NCBI GenBank assembly: GCA_017453605.1
Contig: JAFTEP010000166.1
Span: 1 to 8,989 of the forward strand
From: Clostridia bacterium
GTDB lineage: Bacteria > Bacillota > Clostridia > Oscillospirales > SIG627
Length of the DNA stretch: 8,989 nucleotides
Direction of reading: 5' to 3'
This document shows positions 5,820 through 8,989 of this stretch, piece by piece (position 1 is the first letter of the stretch; every line of letters starts with the position of its first letter). The notes under the pieces were generated by a model. That model had not been told where the DNA came from. It saw only the letters and a list, made by a program, of their open reading frames with translations, and did not search any database. A program made the position numbers and the translations under genes.

Positions 5820-6307
5820 TATTCTTCCCCGTGTTTTTTTACCCTTATCGGCTGGGAAACGAACCTCAGCAAAACCACTTCGTCCCCCGGCAAATATTCT
5901 TCCCAGGATTTCAGATAGCCTACGGTCCTTTTGACCTTTTTCCCGTCTTCATTTTGTACGGCTATTATGAGTTTTTTCATGTCTCCCGACTGAGTTCCGA
6001 CGCCGGGCTGGTGGGAGAGGTGCGTTTTATAGAAAGTCACGATGATATTGCTGTAGACCACTTTGCCCGAAAACTCTTTTCTCTGCAGAAAGCGGTAGAT
6101 CTTCGAGTTCATGATCCCCCAGAGGATAATGATGACAAAGAGAAAATAGAGCTTTTTATAGCGCGTCAGATAATCGGAGGTGAAATAAAAGAGAAGATAA
6201 ATTATTATCGCCGCGACAACGAAGCGAAGAAATTTTTTTATCGCGCGTTTTTGCTTTTTTGCCTGCATTTCGCGCGCTTCGTCGAGCGTAAGAAGATCCG
6301 TTCTCAT
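5819..6307 (-). CDS. Two-helix membrane protein with beta-type domain (paralogue-like to 3101-3730)
   Basis: About 162 residues from the chosen start. A charged N-terminal segment (LDEAREMQAKKQKRAIKKF) leads to two transmembrane helices (about 30-47 and 56-70, counted from the ATG at 6319), then a beta-type domain: FSGKVVYS, a 25-residue linker, KKLIIAVQNEDGKKVKRT, and PGDEVVLLRFVS. This matches the layout of 3101-3730 (SGTVV, NGKLIKRT, VGDKV) but stops before any zinc ribbon. The outline is like DUF3592 or NfeD-type domains; unverified. The start at 6305-6307 is preferred because GAGG (6314-6317) sits 6 nt upstream, while the ATG at 6317-6319 has no convincing site. Its TAA overlaps the next ATG. 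No promoter is visible between 6307 and 6386, so it probably depends on the SPFH-gene promoter. Confidence 0.8.
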   Translation of the reverse strand: MRTDLLTLDEAREMQAKKQKRAIKKFLRFVVAAIIIYLLFYFTSDYLTRYKKLYFLFVIIILWGIMNSKIYRFLQRKEFSGKVVYSNIIVTFYKTHLSHQPGVGTQSGDMKKLIIAVQNEDGKKVKRTVGYLKSWEEYLPGDEVVLLRFVSQPIRVKKHGEE

Positions 6308-6345
6308 TTTTTTCCTCATTCGTCTGAAGGCTTTTTAAGGTTTTG

Positions 6346-6376
6346 CCTCTCCCCGCCGGTCATCGGCGGGGAGAGG
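6346..6376 (-). other. Strong 13-bp hairpin between the SPFH gene and the five-gene run
   Basis: CCTCTCCCCGCCG (6376 towards 6364 on the - strand) pairs perfectly with CGGCGGGGAGAGG around a 5-nt loop. It begins 9 nt after the SPFH stop. On the - strand it is followed by CAAAACCTTAAAAAG, with no U-run, so it is a poor intrinsic terminator. It could be a partial terminator, an RNA-processing or stability element that sets the SPFH mRNA level apart from the downstream genes, or a copy of a dispersed palindromic repeat. On the + strand there is no T-run after it either. Confidence 0.75.
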
Positions 6377-6385
6377 AGAGGGGAG

Positions 6386-7267
6386 TCACTCGGATTCTTT
6401 TGCTTCCTTGAGGGACGCGAGGTCGATGATGTTGCCGTCGGAGCCCTGGACGAGCGGCAGCTTGCCGTCCCATTTTTCGATCTTCAGATAGTCGAGCAGA
6501 TTGTCGTCGATGGATTCGGAGATCACTCTGTTCGCCTCCGCGTCCGCGTTCGCCTTTTCGAGGATCGCCTTTGCTTCGGCTTCCGCGGCGATGACCTTCT
6601 TCTTTGCTTCCGCCTCCGCGATCACGAGCGCCTGCTCCTGCTCGGTCCTGGTCTTGGTGAGGTTCTGCTCCGCGACCTGCTTTGCTTCTATCGCGGCGGT
6701 GAATTCCTTGGAGAACGAGAAGTTGACTATGTTGAATTTCTCGATCTTGATGCCGTATTCCTCGACCTTGTGCTCGAGCCCGGTCTTGACCTCTTCGCCT
6801 ATCTGGGAGCGCTTGGTGATGAGCTCCTCCGCGGTGTACTGCGCGGTGACCGCCTTCATGCTCTCCTGGATCGCCGGGAGAAGGATGATCTCGGAGTATT
6901 TGTCGCCGACGTTCTGATAGATCTTCGCGCTCTGGTCGAGCGCCACTCTGTAGTTGACCGCAATCGAGCTCAGGACCTGCTGGAGGTCCTTGCTGACAGC
7001 GTCCGCGCTGACTTCCTGCACCTGGATCTTGTTGGAGATGCAAACTACCTCCTGCACGAAGGGCAGCTTGAAGTGGAAGCCTTCCTGAAGGATGCCGGAA
7101 TCCACCTTGCCGAGCGTGACGACCACGCCCGTGTGACCCGCCGGCACGACCACGAAGCAGGACGTGATAAGTATCAGCGCCAACACCGCGATAACGGCGA
7201 TCAGCACCCACTTCTTGCCCTTGTCTCCCGTCCTGACCGTGAAGCCTTTTGAATCGAAGTTTTTCAT
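6386..7267 (-). CDS. Prohibitin-family SPFH/band 7 membrane protein
   Basis: SPFH proteins form large membrane-anchored rings or scaffolds that organise membrane domains and often control proteases or partner membrane proteins. The 293-residue product has a basic cytoplasmic start, one transmembrane helix (about 20-40), then the hallmark VPAGHTGVVVTLGKV (41-55) and EGFHFKLPF (62-70). The SPFH domain runs to about 195. An Ala/Glu/Lys-rich coiled coil follows (about 195-250), and the C-terminus ends YLKIEKWDGKLP..., typical of prohibitins. The start has AAAGGAG 7 nt upstream and a promoter at 7330-7358. It is closer to prohibitin than to HflK/HflC or flotillin, from the C-terminal motif. Five genes for membrane or surface proteins follow on the same strand after a hairpin, so it may act with them. 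An ITSC sequence at 34-37, at the end of the membrane helix, resembles a lipobox. Confidence 0.92.
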   Translation of the reverse strand: MKNFDSKGFTVRTGDKGKKWVLIAVIAVLALILITSCFVVVPAGHTGVVVTLGKVDSGILQEGFHFKLPFVQEVVCISNKIQVQEVSADAVSKDLQQVLSSIAVNYRVALDQSAKIYQNVGDKYSEIILLPAIQESMKAVTAQYTAEELITKRSQIGEEVKTGLEHKVEEYGIKIEKFNIVNFSFSKEFTAAIEAKQVAEQNLTKTRTEQEQALVIAEAEAKKKVIAAEAEAKAILEKANADAEANRVISESIDDNLLDYLKIEKWDGKLPLVQGSDGNIIDLASLKEAKESE

Positions 7268-7329
7268 GACTGTTCTCCTTTACTTAAAAGATTCTGCCCG
7301 GATTTTTGCCTTTCCGTTTAGTTTAAGAG

Positions 7330-7358
7330 ATTATAACACAAGGTCCGATGAACCTCAA
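7330..7358 (-). promoter_or_regulatory. Extended -10 promoter for the SPFH gene and probably downstream genes
   Basis: On the - strand, TTGAGG (7358-7353, four of six -35 matches) is 17 nt from a perfect TATAAT (7335-7330), preceded by TGT, an extended -10. The start point would be near 7323, giving a 5' leader of about 55 nt. No other convincing promoter is visible in front of the genes between 1864 and 6307, so this is the likely promoter of the whole leftward run. Confidence 0.82.
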
Positions 7359-7363
7359 GTCTC

Positions 7364-7399
7364 AAAAAATCTATTCTGCCGTGATTACGGCAGAATAGA
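7364..7399 (-). terminator. Intrinsic terminator after the lipoprotein gene 7457-8512
   Basis: CTATTCTGCCGT and ACGGCAGAATAG form a perfect 12-bp stem (7371-7382 with 7387-7398) with a 4-nt loop. On the - strand it runs straight into ATTTTTT (7370-7364). It lies 58 nt past the stop at 7457 and just before the SPFH promoter, so it separates the two leftward transcription units. Confidence 0.93.
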
Positions 7400-7456
7400 A
7401 GCGGTCCTATGAAAATATCTCTCTGTTTCAAATATTTTTGCGAATTTTTCGATTTT

Positions 7457-8512
7457 TTATTTTTCGATATATCCGCTGATCTTTTCGGTGTACATATCGT
7501 CGGTCACGCTCTTGTAACGCGAGCCGCTGTAGTCGTCGGTGAAGCCGTTGTAGGCTCTGTAGACCTCCCCGGTCTCTGTATCGTACACCCTCTCGTAGCC
7601 GAGAGTCGCGTCGCTGCGCTTCTGGCTGGTTATATCGTAGGAAGCGTTCCTCTTGTTCCACGAATCCATTATCATATCCGACGTCGAATCGTAGATCGCC
7701 TGGTTTGCCTTGATGGAAGAAACGATCGCGTTCTCCTGCTCGTTGAAGCCGCGCATGAACTTTTCGCTGAATTCGAGCGAGCCGATGCAGTTTGAATATA
7801 TCTCCTGCCAGTTGACGAATTCGTCGTCCGGCGCGAACATCATGATCGTGTGATAGACGACCAGCGGGGCGAGATCCGCACCGTACATATAGTATTCTCC
7901 GGCGTCGTACACCGTCGCGGTGAAAAGTCCCTGAAGAAGGTCTCCCTTGCCGTTCTTGAAGGTCGCTCTCAGCACGTCTCCGCCGAAATCGAGACTGCCG
8001 AGGTTCTCGATCAGCGTGAAGCCCTCGAGCGTCTCGAAATAGTCGCCGCCGAACGTCATCTCGTTTGCGACCTCGGCGTTGTGTCCCCAGACCTTGTAGA
8101 ACGCCTCTGTCGTCTGCGGATCTATCGCGTCAAGGAGCGCGTAGCTCGAGTCGGGATAGAGCGAGGAATAGACGCTTTTCGCCTTCGCGCTCTTGGTGAA
8201 GCCCTCGAGCTTCAGGTTGAAGGTGAAGGTGTAGTTTCTGTCGGACGGATCGTAGGCTTTGAAGCAGTAGTGGACGTAGTCTCCGTCGACCTGCGACGGG
8301 ACTTCTACTTTCCAGCCCTTGGGGACTTTCAGGCTGATAAGACCGTTGTCGAATTCTTCGTATTTGACCTTTGACGCTTCGGTCTTTGTTATCTTCACTC
8401 CGCCCTTTCTCGAGCTTCCTCCGCCTCCGCCGGAGCTTTCCTCGCAGGCGGTGAGTAAAAAGGCGCTCAGAATGACGGTGAGCGCAAGGATAGCGCACAA
8501 CAGTTTTTTCAT
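7457..8512 (-). CDS. Unrecognised lipoprotein (351 aa)
   Basis: The start is ATG at 8510-8512, with AGGAGG (8522-8527) 9 nt upstream. A TTG two codons earlier is in frame but would leave only 3 nt after AGGAGG, so it is rejected. The signal peptide is clear (MKKLLCAILALTVIL...), with the lipobox LTAC and lipidated Cys at 23, followed by a Gly/Ser linker (SSGGGGGSSRKGG). The mature part opens with LISLKVPKGWKVEVPS, a pattern seen in small secreted lipoproteins whose domain starts with a strand-PxGW motif, then a long mixed region rich in Tyr, Phe and Asp. It ends with a Lys/Asp/Tyr-rich stretch with no known domain. No catalytic motif was recognised. It follows the gene at 8538-8989 by 25 nt, is probably co-transcribed with it, and ends at the terminator 7364-7399. 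Likely role: extracytoplasmic binding or envelope function. Confidence 0.85.
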   Translation of the reverse strand: MKKLLCAILALTVILSAFLLTACEESSGGGGGSSRKGGVKITKTEASKVKYEEFDNGLISLKVPKGWKVEVPSQVDGDYVHYCFKAYDPSDRNYTFTFNLKLEGFTKSAKAKSVYSSLYPDSSYALLDAIDPQTTEAFYKVWGHNAEVANEMTFGGDYFETLEGFTLIENLGSLDFGGDVLRATFKNGKGDLLQGLFTATVYDAGEYYMYGADLAPLVVYHTIMMFAPDDEFVNWQEIYSNCIGSLEFSEKFMRGFNEQENAIVSSIKANQAIYDSTSDMIMDSWNKRNASYDITSQKRSDATLGYERVYDTETGEVYRAYNGFTDDYSGSRYKSVTDDMYTEKISGYIEK

Positions 8513-8537
8513 GGTCAAAGTCCTCCTTTTTTGTTTG

Positions 8538-8989
8538 TCAAGCTTTGAATCTGAGAAGAAATCCCTTTTTCTCTTTGGCTTTTTTCATCGCTTCGGCGAG
8601 TTTTCCTCTTTTCAAGATCTCTTCCCTGCAGTTCCCCCAGCACATATCCGCCACGTTTTTCGGGGTTTTTGTCATATAGAAATCTCCCGGCAGACCGACG
8701 TTTATCTCTCCTCCGCCGCTGCTTCCCGCGGAGCTTCCCTGGCAGTAGTTTTCCTGATTTATATACGCGCTCCCGTCGTCGCAGAATCTCAAAGTTATCA
8801 CGTCGATCCCGGCGCTCGTGAAGTAGTCGCCGTCTCTGGCGAGTTCCACGTCCGTGTGCAGGAATCTCAGACCGTATTCTCTCGCGAAAGCCTCCGCGGA
8901 GGTGTCGAAAACGCCCCGGATCAGAACGGCGTTTTTCCTGAAGAGTTTTATCGAATCTTCGTTCATATATACCCTGCACTCCGGATTCA
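8538..8989 (-). CDS. Unrecognised protein, C-terminal part; start probably outside the window
   Basis: The reading frame is open to the window edge (149 residues seen). An ATG at 8964-8966 would give 142 residues, but its upstream sequence (CAGGGTATAT before the ATG) holds only a weak ribosome site, and the seven codons above it (NPECRVY) read like coding sequence, so an internal Met is more likely. The first visible part (AVLIRGVFDTSAEAFAREYGLRFL, split here only for description: strand, helix, strand) resembles the end of a small alpha/beta domain, perhaps Mrr-like nuclease folds, at low confidence. A Gly/Ser linker follows (SSAGSSGGGE), then a region with CX3C (CWGNC) and a Lys-rich tail (AEAMKKAKEKKG). 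No signal peptide is seen. It sits 25 nt upstream of the lipoprotein gene and is probably in its operon. Confidence 0.6.
   Translation of the reverse strand, partial: NPECRVYMNEDSIKLFRKNAVLIRGVFDTSAEAFAREYGLRFLHTDVELARDGDYFTSAGIDVITLRFCDDGSAYINQENYCQGSSAGSSGGGEINVGLPGDFYMTKTPKNVADMCWGNCREEILKRGKLAEAMKKAKEKKGFLLRFKA

Noticed and set aside
5831..7252. A 473-codon open frame on the + strand across the SPFH gene and its downstream neighbour
   Set aside because: It is antisense to a well-supported prohibitin-family gene with its own ribosome site and promoter. Its translation is low-complexity (rich in Leu, Asp, Arg and Val) and shows no domain. It runs through the 6346-6376 hairpin and has no good start context.
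7412..7438. AAAATAT/ATATTTT inverted repeat as a terminator
   Set aside because: The stem is only seven A/T pairs with a long loop and would be unstable. The strong hairpin at 7364-7399 just downstream does the job.
8516..8518. TTG as the start of the lipoprotein gene 7457-8512
   Set aside because: Only 3 nt would separate it from AGGAGG, whereas the ATG at 8510-8512 has an optimal 9-nt gap and gives a standard MKK lipoprotein signal.
8513..8541. TTGACA on the - strand (8541-8536) as a promoter for the lipoprotein gene
   Set aside because: The sequence 17 nt downstream is TTGACC, not a -10 element, and it falls within the start region of the gene itself. The hexamer simply overlaps the TGA stop of the upstream gene.
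1..8989. CRISPR array, tRNA, insertion sequence or phage attachment site
   Set aside because: No regular direct repeats with spacers, no cloverleaf with CCA end, and no transposase or integrase frame were found on reading both strands.

Overview
The window looks like chromosomal DNA from a low- to mid-GC Bacillota (Firmicutes), most likely an uncultured clostridial lineage. The signs are consensus TTGACA/TATAAT promoters, strong GGAGG-type ribosome binding sites, a Firmicutes-style L10 leader RNA with a transcription attenuator, lipoprotein signal peptides, and small membrane proteins with zinc ribbons. The exact lineage cannot be read from the sequence.

Left part (1-1857, + strand): ribosomal stalk region. 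A 5'-truncated rplA (L1) is followed by a near-perfect sigma-A promoter with an A/T-rich upstream element, an L10 leader with an intrinsic attenuator, rplJ (L10), rplL (L7/L12) and a strong intrinsic terminator. L10 has an unusual Ala/Pro/Glu tail built from a short DNA repeat. rpoB does not follow rplL; instead the genes beyond the terminator run the opposite way.

Middle part (1864-7358, - strand): read leftwards, an extended -10 promoter (7330-7358) drives a prohibitin/SPFH-family membrane protein (6386-7267). A strong hairpin with no U-run follows, then five tightly packed genes. These encode a two-helix membrane protein with a soluble beta-type domain (5819-6307), a YD/RHS-like repeat lipoprotein (4905-5819), a beta-propeller-like lipoprotein (3737-4933), a second protein of the two-helix type with an added C-terminal zinc ribbon (3101-3730), and an unrecognised two-helix membrane protein (1864-3099). 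Junctions range from a 29-nt overlap to a 6-nt gap, so the five are almost certainly co-transcribed and perhaps translationally coupled. All look membrane- or surface-associated. This is the best candidate in the window for an undescribed system: an envelope module possibly linked to an SPFH scaffold.

Right part (7364-8989, - strand): a second unit, with the 3' part of an unrecognised gene (8538 to the window edge), then a lipoprotein gene (7457-8512) ending at a clear intrinsic terminator (7364-7399).

No tRNA, rRNA, CRISPR array, insertion sequence or attachment site was seen. No gene-free stretch exceeds 300 bases. The longest is the 218-base rplJ leader, followed by the 189-base interval 7268-7456, which holds a promoter and a terminator.
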